Shown piece by piece: positions 1-9,098 of a stretch of 39,721 bases of DNA (positions are counted from its first letter, which is position 1; every line of letters begins with the position of its first letter). Under the pieces are notes generated by a model that saw only the letters and a program-made list of their open reading frames with translations, was not told the DNA's origin and made no database searches. Source of the stretch: JBMTVT01 sp049451635 (GTDB lineage: Bacteria > Bacteroidota > Bacteroidia > Flavobacteriales > Flavobacteriaceae); NCBI GenBank assembly GCA_049451635.1, contig JBMTVT010000011.1:1-39721 (forward strand), given 5' to 3'. A program made the translations under genes and the position numbers.

Positions 1-1
1 A

Positions 2-746
2 TTATCCGAGTTGATTACAGCTATTTTTAAAGATAGCCACGAAAGTTATGGTGCATCAAGAATAAAAAGGGTATTGGAAAAACTAGGATATTATGTTTCC
101 AGACCACGAGTGGCAAGACTCATGAAGGCATATGGCTTATTTGTTAGAAGGTAACGCAAGTTCAGGAAACAACAGATAGCAACCACAATTACCCCATTGC
201 TGCTAATATCTTAAATCAAAACTTTAAAGTATCCAGGATAAATCAAGTTTGGGTATCCGACATCACTTATATTGAAACCAAGCAAGGTTGGATGTATTTA
301 ACGGTAATTATTGATTTATATAATCGAAAAGTGATAGGTTGGTCTATGAGCGACAATTTAACAAGGCAGGAACTATAATAGCTGTATGGAATATGGCAGT
401 AAAATCCAATGTAATTAAGGAAGAACTTATTTTCCATTCCGATAGAGGTTCTCAGTATGCCAGCTATTTGTTTACTGATATTATCAAAAGCTATAATGGA
501 TTGGTAAAACAAAGTATGAGCAGAAAAGGAAATTGCTGGGGCAATGCAGTAGCGGAATCGTTTTTTAAGAGCTTAAAAACAGAATGGGTGTATTTGCACA
601 AATACAATTACAGGTCTCAGGCAGAATTACCCATCTTTTCTTGGATTGAAACTTGTTACAACAAGAGAAGAATACACTCTAAGTTGGGTAAAAAAACTAT
701 TAACGAATTTGAAATGGAAATGTATAACCAAAATGTAGCCGCTTAA
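2..746 (+). pseudogene. IS3-family transposase (OrfB/DDE integrase), partial and frameshifted
   Basis: Remnant of the catalytic OrfB transposase of an IS3-family element; its N-terminus lies beyond the left edge. Three reading frames must be joined. Frame 2 runs from base 2 to a TAA at 152-154. Frame 1 covers about 172-372 and includes WVSDITYIE (first catalytic Asp). Frame 3 runs from about 372 to 746 and includes FHSDRGSQYAS (second Asp) and NAVAESFFKSLK (catalytic Glu), ending in the usual IHSKLG...TINEFE tail. The DDE triad is present but the gene cannot make one protein: there is an internal stop, and two −1 shifts that each fit loss of one A from an A-run (near 167-170 and 369-373). The shifts are not at the OrfA/OrfB junction, so programmed frameshifting does not explain them. 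I read it as an inactive element. Confidence 0.9.
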
Positions 747-847
747 ATCTCGCAATTAATTGTCCAACTTTTTGTTTAAATTTTTCTACTAGGGCTTCTA
801 ATTGCATAAAGGGGTTTGAATTTTCGAAAATAACGAATATAAAACAC
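747..847. other. IS3 downstream flank and intergenic DNA
   Basis: AT-rich segment between the transposase stop and the sodC terminator. A T-rich stretch beginning ATTGTCCAACTTTTTG near 761 may be the right terminal inverted repeat of the IS3 element. The left end is outside the window, so the pairing cannot be checked. No gene is seen. Confidence 0.35.
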
Positions 848-876
848 AAAAGCTACTTATTTTTAAAGTAGCTTTT
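848..876 (-). terminator. Intrinsic terminator downstream of sodC
   Basis: A perfect 11-bp stem, AAAAGCTACTT (848-858) with AAGTAGCTTTT (866-876), closes a 7-nt loop. It lies 24 bp past the sodC stop on the minus strand and is flanked by A/T runs on both sides, so it could act in both directions. Confidence 0.75.
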
Positions 877-899
877 GATTATATGATTTTGTTTTAGTG

Positions 900-1475
900 T
901 TATTCTATAATTCCAGCACAACTAACTCTCGCTCCCGCAGCACCTGAGGGCTGAGAGGTTAAATCGTCTTCGCCAGCATGAATAATAACACTTTTGCCTA
1001 TAATGTTTTTAGTGTCATCATCACACCCTATACACCATTGGTCTGTTGAAAACTCGACGGTAGCATTGCCATCAGCATCTGCAGTAAAATTGCCAATATC
1101 ACCTTTATGATAGCCGGTTTCTGAACCCCAAGCACCGTGTGGTTGACTAGTTGGATTCCAGTGTCCACCAGCTGATGAGCCATCAGGTGATGAACAATCT
1201 GCAGTTTCATGTAAATGTATAGCATGTTCGCCTGGTTCTAGACCGCTAACGGTAACCAACATATTAACAATACCATTTTCTTCAGTAAAAACGACTTTAC
1301 CATTTACATTAGTTTCGCTTTTAGCTTGTAACACAACGGTTAAAGTTTTAGGAGATGTAACTTCATTTTCAACGGTTTCAATAACTTCGGTTTCGACAGT
1401 TTTGTCTTCTTTTTTATTTTGTTTACAGGCTATTATAAAAACTGTAGCCAATAATATTAAACCTATTTTTTTCAT
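900..1475 (-). CDS. sodC: Cu/Zn superoxide dismutase, lipoprotein
   Basis: Converts superoxide to hydrogen peroxide and oxygen outside the cytoplasm. I start it at MKKIGLILL (1475), which gives a lipoprotein signal with lipobox FIIAC (Cys17); a longer reading from 1526 would put 17 unlikely residues before the signal. After a low-complexity Glu/Thr/Val linker (about 20-42), the dismutase domain covers about 43-191. The metal ligands are visible: HAIHLH (His87, His89), GGHWNP (His105, bridging position), His113, GYHKGD (His123, Asp126) and IIHAGED (His166). Cys94 and Cys186 match the usual disulfide. A CIGC pair (148-151) is an extra feature relative to the classical enzyme. The gene is divergent from hemN across a 126-bp intergenic region. 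Family assignment is firm; its regulation is not clear. Confidence 0.93.
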   Translation of the reverse strand: MKKIGLILLATVFIIACKQNKKEDKTVETEVIETVENEVTSPKTLTVVLQAKSETNVNGKVVFTEENGIVNMLVTVSGLEPGEHAIHLHETADCSSPDGSSAGGHWNPTSQPHGAWGSETGYHKGDIGNFTADADGNATVEFSTDQWCIGCDDDTKNIIGKSVIIHAGEDDLTSQPSGAAGARVSCAGIIE

Positions 1476-1540
1476 TTTTTTAATGATTTTTTTGTTTATC
1501 CCGAAGTTAAGAGAATAAAATACCAATTACAAATAATAAG

Positions 1541-1584
1541 ATGACATATGTCATATTTTTCATATCCCAATTCATATAATTTTG
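1541..1584 (+). promoter_or_regulatory. FNR-type site plus −7 element driving hemN
   Basis: A perfect 14-bp palindrome ATGACATATGTCAT (1541-1554) has the half-site spacing of FNR sites (5-N4-5). It is followed by a −7 element TAATTTTG (1577-1584), matching the Bacteroidota consensus TAnnTTTG. The centre-to-centre distance is 33 bp, which puts the site near −41.5 of the inferred start of transcription (about 1589). The same arrangement recurs before ccoS, ccoI and ppdK. Confidence 0.72.
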
Positions 1585-1601
1585 ATTTATAAATGTTAGG
1601 T

Positions 1602-2966
1602 ATGTTAAGTTCATTAGTAAATAAATACAATGTAGCAGGACCACGCTATACAAGTTATCCAACAGTTCCCTATTGGAATTTGGATGCGTTTTCATTGAAA
1701 AATTGGAAAACATCATTAGTTAAATCATTTAAAGAGAGCAATTCTAAAGGAGGTATAAGTTTATATATTCATTTGCCTTTTTGTGAAAGCATGTGTACAT
1801 TTTGTGGTTGCCACAAACGTATTACCAAACAGCATAGTGTTGAAATTCCATATTTAAAAGCGGTATTAAAAGAATGGAGTTTGTATGTTGATTTATTTGA
1901 TGAAAGGCCCATTATAAAAGAATTGCATATTGGGGGAGGAACACCAACTTTTTTTAGCCCTGAGAATTTAACCAAACTTATTACAGGTATTTTAGGACGT
2001 GCTAAACTAGCTAATAATTATGAGTTTAGCTTTGAAGGGCATCCTAATAATACCACCCGTGAGCATTTGCAATCATTGTACGATGTGGGTTTTAGAAGGG
2101 TTAGTTATGGTGTGCAAGATTATAATGAAACAGTACAAAATGCGATACATAGAGTACAACCTTTTGAACATGTAAAACAAGCTACAGATCTTGCCAGAGA
2201 AATTGGTTTTACATCTGTAGGACATGATATTATTTTTGGGTTGCCATTTCAAACCATTGAGCATGTAAAGGAAACTATTTTAAAAACCAAAACATTATTA
2301 CCAGACCGATTGGCATTTTATAGTTATGCCCATGTACCATGGAAAGCGGGCAACGGACAACGTGGTTTTAAAGATGTTGATTTGCCAAATCCAGAACAAA
2401 AGCGAGCGCAATATGAGTTGGGAAAAAAGTTATTGGCAGAAGTAGGTTACCTTGAGGTGGGAATGGATCACTTTGCATTGCCAACAGATACCCTTTATCA
2501 ATCGATGATTGAAGGTAATTTACATAGGAACTTCATGGGGTACACAGCCTCAAAAACCCAACTGATGTTGGGCTTGGGGGCTTCGGCCATTAGTGATAGT
2601 TGGTATGGTTTTGCACAAAACGAAAAAGGGATTGAAGCCTATTATCATTTATTAAGTGAAAATATTTTACCAGTTTATCGAGGGCACATTTTAAATGACG
2701 AAGACTTGGTTATACGAAAGCATATCCTTAACTTAATGTGTCATTTTAAAACCTCTTGGTCTGATAATGAGTTATATTTTAAAGAATTCCCAGAAGTACT
2801 TGAAAGATTGGAGGAAATGAAAAATGATGGTTTACTTAACATAAATTCAAAATCTATTGAAGTTACTAAAAAAGGTCAGCCATTTGTTAGAAATATTTGT
2901 ATGGCTTTCGATTTGTTGTTGCAACGGAAACAGCCAAATACCCGGTTGTTTTCGATGACTATTTAA
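1602..2966 (+). CDS. hemN: Oxygen-independent coproporphyrinogen III oxidase (radical SAM)
   Basis: Decarboxylates coproporphyrinogen III to protoporphyrinogen IX without oxygen, in the cytoplasmic heme pathway. The radical SAM cluster motif is FCESMCTFCGC (Cys61, Cys65, Cys68). The SAM-binding GGGTP motif follows, and the N-terminal NKYNVAGPRYTSYPT is characteristic of HemN. The length, about 454 residues, is normal. Two in-frame ATGs are available (1593 and 1602). I prefer 1602 because MLSSLVNKYNV resembles the family N-terminus and because the inferred transcription start is only about 4 nt before 1593. A FNR-type site precedes it, which fits low-oxygen expression. It is followed after 16 bp by a universal stress protein gene, probably in the same transcript. 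Confidence 0.95.
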   Translation: MLSSLVNKYNVAGPRYTSYPTVPYWNLDAFSLKNWKTSLVKSFKESNSKGGISLYIHLPFCESMCTFCGCHKRITKQHSVEIPYLKAVLKEWSLYVDLFDERPIIKELHIGGGTPTFFSPENLTKLITGILGRAKLANNYEFSFEGHPNNTTREHLQSLYDVGFRRVSYGVQDYNETVQNAIHRVQPFEHVKQATDLAREIGFTSVGHDIIFGLPFQTIEHVKETILKTKTLLPDRLAFYSYAHVPWKAGNGQRGFKDVDLPNPEQKRAQYELGKKLLAEVGYLEVGMDHFALPTDTLYQSMIEGNLHRNFMGYTASKTQLMLGLGASAISDSWYGFAQNEKGIEAYYHLLSENILPVYRGHILNDEDLVIRKHILNLMCHFKTSWSDNELYFKEFPEVLERLEEMKNDGLLNINSKSIEVTKKGQPFVRNICMAFDLLLQRKQPNTRLFSMTI

Positions 2967-2982
2967 CTTAAACTTAGAAATT

Positions 2983-3816
2983 ATGAAAAAAATTATAGTC
3001 CCAATCGATTTTTCTAAACATTCAGAATATGCCTTGAAGACAGCAGTAAAACTTGCCAAAAAATACAACTCAGAAGTTTTGGCTTTACACATGTTGGAAA
3101 TGTCTGATTTAATGTTAACAGCTTCAGATGGACTTCAATATGAAAAGGCGAACTTTTTTATTAAGCTTTCAGAGCAAAAATTTGAAAAGTTTTTGAAGAA
3201 AGACTATCTAAAAGACATTAAAGTAACCCCTATTATCAAGCATTTTAAAGTGTTTAGTGAGGTAGATGATGTTGCCAAAAAACATAATGCAGATCTTATC
3301 GTCATGGGTTCTCATGGTGCCAGTGGTATGAAAGAGTTTTTTGTAGGCTCTAATACAGAACGCGTTGTTAGAAATGCAGACATACCTGTTTTGGTTGTTA
3401 AAAATAAGGATATTGATGTTAATTTTGAAACCGTAGTTTTTGCATGCGATTTTTCTGAGGATTGTATCAAACCTTATATTAACGCCCTGAAAATGTTCAA
3501 TAAAATTAAATCTAAGATATATTTTGTTTATGTCAATCTTCCAAACGAGCGTTTTTTGAGTTCTGTAGAAATTGAAAAGCGCGTTGTAAACTTTTTCACC
3601 AAAGCCGATGGTAGTTTAGATAAAATGGGAGATGTACATTATATTTCTGATTATACAGTAGAGGAAGGTATTTTAAATTTTTCATTAAAAATAGGTGCTG
3701 ATATAATTGCAGTACCAACCCATAGGAAAAAAGGGCTGGCTCATTTTTTCCAAGGAAGTATTGGTGAGGATATTGCTAATCATGCCAACTTACCTGTAAT
3801 GACATTTAAGATTTAA
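2983..3816 (+). CDS. Universal stress protein, two UspA domains
   Basis: A 277-residue cytoplasmic protein made of two UspA domains (about 1-142 and 147-277). The first begins MKKIIVPIDFSKHSEYAL and ends with the ATP-binding pattern G-x2-G-x9-G-S (GSHGASGMKEFFVGSNTERV). The second has a similar but weaker end, THRKKGLAHFFQGSIGED, where the first glycines are replaced, so it may not bind nucleotide. Tandem Usp proteins are common in Bacteroidota and often belong to low-oxygen or stress regulons. Position 16 bp after hemN suggests co-expression from the FNR-type promoter. The exact cellular role is not known. Confidence 0.9.
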   Translation: MKKIIVPIDFSKHSEYALKTAVKLAKKYNSEVLALHMLEMSDLMLTASDGLQYEKANFFIKLSEQKFEKFLKKDYLKDIKVTPIIKHFKVFSEVDDVAKKHNADLIVMGSHGASGMKEFFVGSNTERVVRNADIPVLVVKNKDIDVNFETVVFACDFSEDCIKPYINALKMFNKIKSKIYFVYVNLPNERFLSSVEIEKRVVNFFTKADGSLDKMGDVHYISDYTVEEGILNFSLKIGADIIAVPTHRKKGLAHFFQGSIGEDIANHANLPVMTFKI

Positions 3817-3886
3817 TTCTTGCCAACTAAACTAAATTGAAAAATATATAGAAAATTATCAACCAAATATTTGTTTATAAGCACAG

Positions 3887-3961
3887 TTCATTGTGAGAAA
3901 CGAAGCAATCTTTTATCACTGGTAAGAGTCAAGAGATTACTTCACTATGTTCGTAATGACG
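3887..3961. repeat. REP-like imperfect inverted repeat
   Basis: An interrupted palindrome lies between the convergent usp and TolC-type genes. The left arm, TTCATTGTGAGAAACGAAGC (from 3887), pairs imperfectly with a right arm ending TTCGTAATGACGA (about 3931-3962). The arms resemble the dispersed TCATTGCGAGnnACGAAGCAATC-type palindromes found in many bacterial intergenic regions. It may also serve as a transcription end for both genes, as no other terminator is seen here. Confidence 0.6.
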
Positions 3962-3990
3962 ATTTATCTAAATTTTGATTACTTTTTTTA

Positions 3991-5394
3991 TTAATTCAAA
4001 TAAACATCTGATATAGCCAAAACATTGAACAAAGAGGCTTTGGTATTAAAGAAATTATTTTCCAGCTCTATAGCTTTAAGTTTGGCATCAATAAGTTTTG
4101 ATTCACGTGAGTTTACCAAAAACAAAGAGCTATCCCCTAAAAAGAATTTGCGTTCTTCAGCTTGTAGCATGGTGCCATAATCGTCAACAATAACGCGATT
4201 AAATTCATTTTGCGTAATATAAGACTCCAGTTCTTGACTTATGGCATTAATTTTATTCTTTAGGGAAACTTGGGTTGTTTGAATTTCAAATTGGGTGTCC
4301 TGCATTTTAAGTTTTGCAAGTTTTAAATCGGCACGTTCTTTTCTTAAAAAAAGAGGAAAGCTTACATTTAAACCACTTTTGTAAGCCGATGTGCTAAACG
4401 ATCTTGATATTTCTGGTGTTTCCGATAGAAAATTATATTGTAAATCTATTTTTGGTAATAAGTTATTAAGCTTTAAACGGCGTTCAATGTTCAGGCTTTG
4501 TAATTTATAATCTAACGATTGAAGTTTTGGATGTTGGCTTAAATCTAAATTTTCAATCACAATTCCTGAGGTGTTTAATATGGTATCAACCGTTGCTATG
4601 GTATTGATATCAGGGACTAAATTATCTTTGATTTCAACAGGGATATTGTTGCTCAACCATAAAAAGTTTGAAAGTTCCAATGAGGATTTTATGAATTTTA
4701 TGCGTGTTTTCTCTAAGTTTAATTTTCTATTGTTTAGTGCAATACGTGCCTCTATGGTATCAATAGCAGGCATTTCACCTTCTTCGAAGCTTTTTTTAAT
4801 GCCAGTAAATCGCATTTGTGCATTCTCTAAAAAATCTTCATAAACGCGTTTTTCATTATAAGTTTTTAGCCAATTAAAATAAGTTACCGTGGCTTTATAT
4901 AAAATATTGTTTACTTGTAACCGTCTGTCTGCTTGGGTTTGTTTAATAAACATTTTTGCTTGTTTTAACATGGCCATTCTTTCATTAGCAAGAAATCCGC
5001 GGGCCAATGAGACTGATACGCCAACACTATATAGTCCATCTTCTGGTAAGTTTGATTCTGGGTTTAGATAAAAACCGTCATTTTCCTCAAAGTTACCCTT
5101 CAACTCAATGCCATACCACGTGGGTATTTTAAATGAGGCATTAAGTTTATCATAGTATTCAGTGTTCTTAAACTTTTTTCCATCATAATCAACCTCTAAT
5201 TTCGGATCGAAAGCACCACGGGCCTTCATAAGTTTTGCCTCACTTTCATTAATCATTAAATTGGCTTGCTTTACGATGGGATGAAACGTTTTAACGTAGC
5301 CTAAATATTCTGAAAGACTTATAACGTTGGTGCTATCTTGTGCCGAAATAAAGACACTAAATAGCAATGAAATGTATAGAATTATAATCCTCAT
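3991..5394 (-). CDS. TolC-type outer membrane efflux protein
   Basis: Outer membrane channel of a three-part export system. The N-terminus MRIIILYISLLFSVFISAQ is a signal peptide. The rest (467 residues in all) is rich in long amphipathic helices in two repeats, as in the OEP/TolC family; Leu/Lys/Glu-rich stretches alternate with short strands (for example VSVSLARGFLANERMAMLK). The start overlaps the stop of the adaptor gene by 4 bp (ATGA), showing translational coupling. It is last in the tetR-ABC-HlyD-TolC operon, so it very probably forms the outer membrane exit for that transporter. The substrate is not known. Confidence 0.88.
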   Translation of the reverse strand: MRIIILYISLLFSVFISAQDSTNVISLSEYLGYVKTFHPIVKQANLMINESEAKLMKARGAFDPKLEVDYDGKKFKNTEYYDKLNASFKIPTWYGIELKGNFEENDGFYLNPESNLPEDGLYSVGVSVSLARGFLANERMAMLKQAKMFIKQTQADRRLQVNNILYKATVTYFNWLKTYNEKRVYEDFLENAQMRFTGIKKSFEEGEMPAIDTIEARIALNNRKLNLEKTRIKFIKSSLELSNFLWLSNNIPVEIKDNLVPDINTIATVDTILNTSGIVIENLDLSQHPKLQSLDYKLQSLNIERRLKLNNLLPKIDLQYNFLSETPEISRSFSTSAYKSGLNVSFPLFLRKERADLKLAKLKMQDTQFEIQTTQVSLKNKINAISQELESYITQNEFNRVIVDDYGTMLQAEERKFFLGDSSLFLVNSRESKLIDAKLKAIELENNFFNTKASLFNVLAISDVYLN

Positions 5395-6737
5395 TTTTTT
5401 GAATTTTTATTTCCTTCTGGTTGGTAATAGTTAGGAGGGAAGCTGTTTATTTGTCGCCATAATTCAAACCAAATGGGTACGTCTTGTAATAGGGCAATGG
5501 TTTTTGCCCCTGAACCAACCCTAATGGCTTCTGGCCATTCGTGGTCTGTTTCATCTGGAGCTAACAATACCCTGTATTTTCCATTATCGCTAATAAAACG
5601 TTCAATAGCTACTACTTTGGCACCGTAAGTTCCATAACTTACATTGGGCCATCCGCTAAATACAATAGCTGGCCAACCATCAAACTGAACACGTACTTTT
5701 TCACCAATGTGCAAAAGTGTTAAGTCAATAGGTCTTACAAAGGTTTCAACAGCTAAATCATATTTTGCTGGCATAATACCAACCAATTCTTCCCCTTCCT
5801 TGAAGGTAATGCCAATACCGCCTGTAAGTACCTTATTGATGTAACCCTTTTGTGGCGCGGTAACATAAAGCAAACGGTTTCTCATTTTATAATTGGTATA
5901 TTCGTTTTCAAGTTTGGTTACTTGCGCCTTGGCATCAAACCCACTGGATTGCGCTGTAAACATATCGCTTTGTGCTTTTGATATTTTATCGGCATATTCG
6001 GCTGAAATTCTTGATAATTCTATTTCGGCATTGATAACTTCATTTTTACTGGCCAAATATTTATTTTCTTGAGATATTAATTTAGCTTGGGTTTCTTGAA
6101 GTTTCAATCGTTTTTCCTCAACATCCTTAACAGCTTTTAAACCCTCTTGTTGTAGGATTTCAATGCGATTAAATTGGCGTTCGGCAATCGTTAAATTGGT
6201 TTTGGCTGCCTCTAAATCGATACTGTCGCTCTTAACTTTAAGTTGTGCTTGCAACAGCTTATTTTGTGTTTGTTGTGTTTTTAGTTTTTGCTCGTTTGTC
6301 AAAGCGGAAACTTGTCTGTTTAAAGCTTTAACTTTACCATCATAAGCTTCAACTGATGAAGACTTTGCCATAATTTGTTCATTGGTTCGCTCTACTAATT
6401 TATCATCAAAATACTCACTTTTAATCTCGGATATTCTTAAAATGGTATCACCTTTATTTACATAGTCACCTTCTTGAACATACCAATCTTCAATACGACC
6501 CGGTATTTGCGATTGAATGGTTTGTGGCCGTTGGTTAGGTTTTAAGGTAGTAACCAAACCTTGCCCGGTGATATTTTGTGTCCATGGTAGAAATAATACA
6601 ATTAGCCCAATAATGGCAGCCACTAGTAAAAACTTATTAAACTGCCTATAATAGTTTTTAGTAAAAATATCTTTACCAGATTTATATTTGGTAAGCGAGA
6701 CTTTTTTATTCAATTGGTTATGTGATATATTAAGCAT
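5391..6737 (-). CDS. HlyD-family periplasmic adaptor
   Basis: Membrane-fusion protein linking the inner membrane ABC transporter to the outer membrane channel. It has 448 residues: a cytoplasmic N-terminus, one membrane segment at about 36-54 (LLVAAIIGLIVLFLPW), a lipoyl/barrel-sandwich half (GRIEDWYVQEGDYVNKGDTI), a long Gln/Lys/Glu-rich coiled coil (about 115-285), then the returning half (VTAPQKGYINKVLTGGIGIT) and a beta-barrel domain. The gene lies 6 bp after the ABC transporter stop and overlaps the TolC-type gene by 4 bp. The architecture is that of type I secretion or large-substrate exporters. No cargo gene is next to it. Confidence 0.88.
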   Translation of the reverse strand: MLNISHNQLNKKVSLTKYKSGKDIFTKNYYRQFNKFLLVAAIIGLIVLFLPWTQNITGQGLVTTLKPNQRPQTIQSQIPGRIEDWYVQEGDYVNKGDTILRISEIKSEYFDDKLVERTNEQIMAKSSSVEAYDGKVKALNRQVSALTNEQKLKTQQTQNKLLQAQLKVKSDSIDLEAAKTNLTIAERQFNRIEILQQEGLKAVKDVEEKRLKLQETQAKLISQENKYLASKNEVINAEIELSRISAEYADKISKAQSDMFTAQSSGFDAKAQVTKLENEYTNYKMRNRLLYVTAPQKGYINKVLTGGIGITFKEGEELVGIMPAKYDLAVETFVRPIDLTLLHIGEKVRVQFDGWPAIVFSGWPNVSYGTYGAKVVAIERFISDNGKYRVLLAPDETDHEWPEAIRVGSGAKTIALLQDVPIWFELWRQINSFPPNYYQPEGNKNSKK

Positions 6738-6743
6738 GTTTTT

Positions 6744-8402
6744 TTATTTTTTTATGGTTCCTTTTACTAGCTTTATGGTTTCTGTACATTGTGTTTTCCA
6801 ACTATCGCTTCCACTTACTACCACTAAAGCCCAAGGTTTGCTTTTGTCCGTTAAATAATTTATTATGGAATTTGTTTCCGTAGGGTTAAACCTATCCAAA
6901 GCATCTTCAAGAATTAAAAGCTTAGGTTTTTTTAATATAGCCCTAGCCAAAACCAATTTTTTAGATACCGTATGAGACATTTTCTTGCCATCTGGATATA
7001 GTATGGTTTTGAGTCCTTTGGGTTGTTCTTTAACAAATGCCATTAAGCCAATATTATCCAAAACTTCATAAATTTCTTCATCAGTTATATCAGGATTTCC
7101 AAAGGTTAGGTTTTCTTTTATGGTAGATTCAAAAGGAGTTTCCTCTGTTAAAGATAGCCCTAAATATGCCCGGTAATGATTCAAATTAAGACTGTGAATG
7201 GATTGGTTATTTATGAATATATGTCCTGAAGTTGGCTCTGTAATTCCTGAAATTAACCGTAATAATGTTGATTTTCCAGAACCGCTTTCACCTGAAATTA
7301 AAATTCTACTTTGATTGTTTATTTTAAATGATATGGAATTGATAATAGGTTTATCCCTATCGGGAACAGTATATGAAACTTCGTTTAGTTCCACCTCAAA
7401 AATCCCATTAAATAATGGCTTTTCGCCTTCTTGTTCCTCTAAATCCTTATCAACAATTTGTCCAATTTTCTCAATGGAAGTCAGTACATCATAAAATGAT
7501 TCTAACCCAAGGATTAATTTTTCAACAGATGCAATAACCAATAAAATAATAATTTCAGCAGCAACAAATTGCCCTATATTCATCTCTTGATTTAACACCA
7601 GAGCACCACCAATTAAAAGTAAACTCGCAGTAACAATAACTTTGAAGCTAATCATTTGTATAAACTGAATGATTAAAATTTTAAAGTGGTTTTCTCTAGC
7701 AACCAAATAATCACTAACCAATTTATCATTTTTATCTAATGCCAAACTAGTGTTGCCAGATAATTTAAAGCTTACCATGGTTCTTGCTATTTCCTGTATC
7801 CAGTGGGCCACACGGTATTTGTTTTTAGATTCTACCAAGCTGGTTTCCAAGCCTTGTTTAGCTGTAAACTTAAAAACAACAAAAATTAAACCCATTAACA
7901 AAATGCCAAACACTATGAAAAAAGGGTGGTAAAACGACAAGAGTAAAAGAGCAAAAATAATTTGTAATATCGCTGCCGGAACATCAATAAGAATTTTTGA
8001 TAGACCTTTTTGGATGATTAGTGTGTCAAAAAAACGATTTGCTAGTTCAGGTGGGTAATAATTGCGTAATTCTGCCATTTTAATTTTTGGAAACCGATAG
8101 CTCAATTCAAATGATGACCGTGTAAATATGCGTTGCTGTATGGTTTCAATAATGCGTAATTGCATGAGCTGTAAAGCACCAGAAAAAGCCACGCCTAAGG
8201 TTACCAAAATCACTAAAACGACCCACGATGTTGATACTTGGGCGCCCTGTATTAAATTGATAATTGCTTGAATACCCAATGGTAATGAAAGCGCTACAAC
8301 ACCAGAGAAGATAGCATAGTAGAATATTTGAAAAATATCTCTTTTTTCCAGTTGCAGTAAACCTATAAAGCGCTGCCAGGGGGACATTTTAGGTAAATTC
8401 AT
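6744..8402 (-). CDS. ABC exporter (fused permease-ATPase) with divergent ATPase motifs
   Basis: An inner membrane half-transporter of 552 residues: a six-helix exporter domain (about 20-320) fused to an ATPase domain (about 335-552). Walker A is intact (GESGSGKST, about 369-377). Other motifs are altered. The signature LSGGQ is replaced by MSHTVS (about 475-480). Walker B ends LLILED (Glu499-Asp500) instead of DE. The Q-loop region reads LGLSLTEETPF with no Gln. The usual switch His is replaced in VVVSGSDSW. No N-terminal peptidase domain is present. It lies 3 bp after the tetR stop and 6 bp before the adaptor gene. It probably powers export by a homodimer with unusual ATPase chemistry, or uses nucleotide binding mainly as a switch. 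Confidence 0.88.
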   Translation of the reverse strand: MNLPKMSPWQRFIGLLQLEKRDIFQIFYYAIFSGVVALSLPLGIQAIINLIQGAQVSTSWVVLVILVTLGVAFSGALQLMQLRIIETIQQRIFTRSSFELSYRFPKIKMAELRNYYPPELANRFFDTLIIQKGLSKILIDVPAAILQIIFALLLLSFYHPFFIVFGILLMGLIFVVFKFTAKQGLETSLVESKNKYRVAHWIQEIARTMVSFKLSGNTSLALDKNDKLVSDYLVARENHFKILIIQFIQMISFKVIVTASLLLIGGALVLNQEMNIGQFVAAEIIILLVIASVEKLILGLESFYDVLTSIEKIGQIVDKDLEEQEGEKPLFNGIFEVELNEVSYTVPDRDKPIINSISFKINNQSRILISGESGSGKSTLLRLISGITEPTSGHIFINNQSIHSLNLNHYRAYLGLSLTEETPFESTIKENLTFGNPDITDEEIYEVLDNIGLMAFVKEQPKGLKTILYPDGKKMSHTVSKKLVLARAILKKPKLLILEDALDRFNPTETNSIINYLTDKSKPWALVVVSGSDSWKTQCTETIKLVKGTIKK

Positions 8403-8405
8403 AAA

Positions 8406-9080
8406 TTATATGTTTAAGGTATTTTGAGCTAAGTTAATGTAAAAGTCTGTCGGTGTTACACCCGATTTACAATCTGTGATTGATGTGAAATGATCCTTTA
8501 AAAAATGTTGATGTAAACTGCCTTCAATAATGGTGCTAGCTAAACTAGTAGCAAAGTTGTAATCTGGTGCAACTTCTTTAATGATAGCAGTTAAGCGCTG
8601 AACAACACGTTTGTAGATAATAAAATAACCGTCTTTATTTTCTTGGTCTACTTCTTTGGTTAAAAAGGATTTTGAGTTTTCGTCAATCATGATTTTGTTG
8701 AGCAACACCTCATTAATATGTGAAAATTTGGAGTCTTCTTTGGTTGTTCTGGTTACAATTTCAATAGCTTTCAAGAGCTTGTCTTTATTATCAGAAATAC
8801 TATGGGTTTCAAAAACCAATTGGTACTCAATCCATGCCCAATACCACGATGATAAATATAAAAGTAGTTTGTGTTTACTTTCAAAATAGCGATAAATTGA
8901 ACTTTCATTAGAGCCAATAATAACTCCCAATTTTTTAAAGGTGAAAGTATCAAAGCCTATATCATTAATTAATATAATGCTGTGCTCTATAATACGCCTT
9001 CCAAGAATTGATGATTCGGGGTCTTTTAAAAAGATTTTCTCTGGAACCGCAATTTTTAAATTTGAAAGTAAATTTTTCAT
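8406..9080 (-). CDS. TetR-family transcriptional regulator
   Basis: A 224-residue regulator that probably represses its own exporter operon. The N-terminal helix-turn-helix is visible at about 30-72 (GFDTFTFKKLGVIIGSNESSIYRYFESKHKL), with the typical TetR IYRYF turn. The C-terminal ligand domain is divergent. I start it at MKNLLSNLK (9080); a longer reading to 9143 would add 21 hydrophobic residues unlike the family and would run through the likely promoter and operator. It is the first gene of the operon, 3 bp before the ABC transporter. A perfect palindrome overlapping the −7 element just upstream is the likely binding site. Confidence 0.87.
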   Translation of the reverse strand: MKNLLSNLKIAVPEKIFLKDPESSILGRRIIEHSIILINDIGFDTFTFKKLGVIIGSNESSIYRYFESKHKLLLYLSSWYWAWIEYQLVFETHSISDNKDKLLKAIEIVTRTTKEDSKFSHINEVLLNKIMIDENSKSFLTKEVDQENKDGYFIIYKRVVQRLTAIIKEVAPDYNFATSLASTIIEGSLHQHFLKDHFTSITDCKSGVTPTDFYINLAQNTLNI

Positions 9081-9098
9081 ATTAACATTATTTAATTG

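Noticed and set aside
150..380. Programmed frameshifting in the IS3 element
   Set aside because: The shifts are inside the catalytic domain and not at the OrfA/OrfB overlap, and one stop codon is independent of them.
339..746. A separate 135-residue protein starting at 339
   Set aside because: It is the last part of the IS3 transposase after a frameshift; its first residues are out-of-frame sequence and it starts at a TTG.
1511..1518. Control of sodC by the FNR-type site at 1541
   Set aside because: The expected −7 element is absent at the conserved spacing on the minus strand, so only hemN is assigned.
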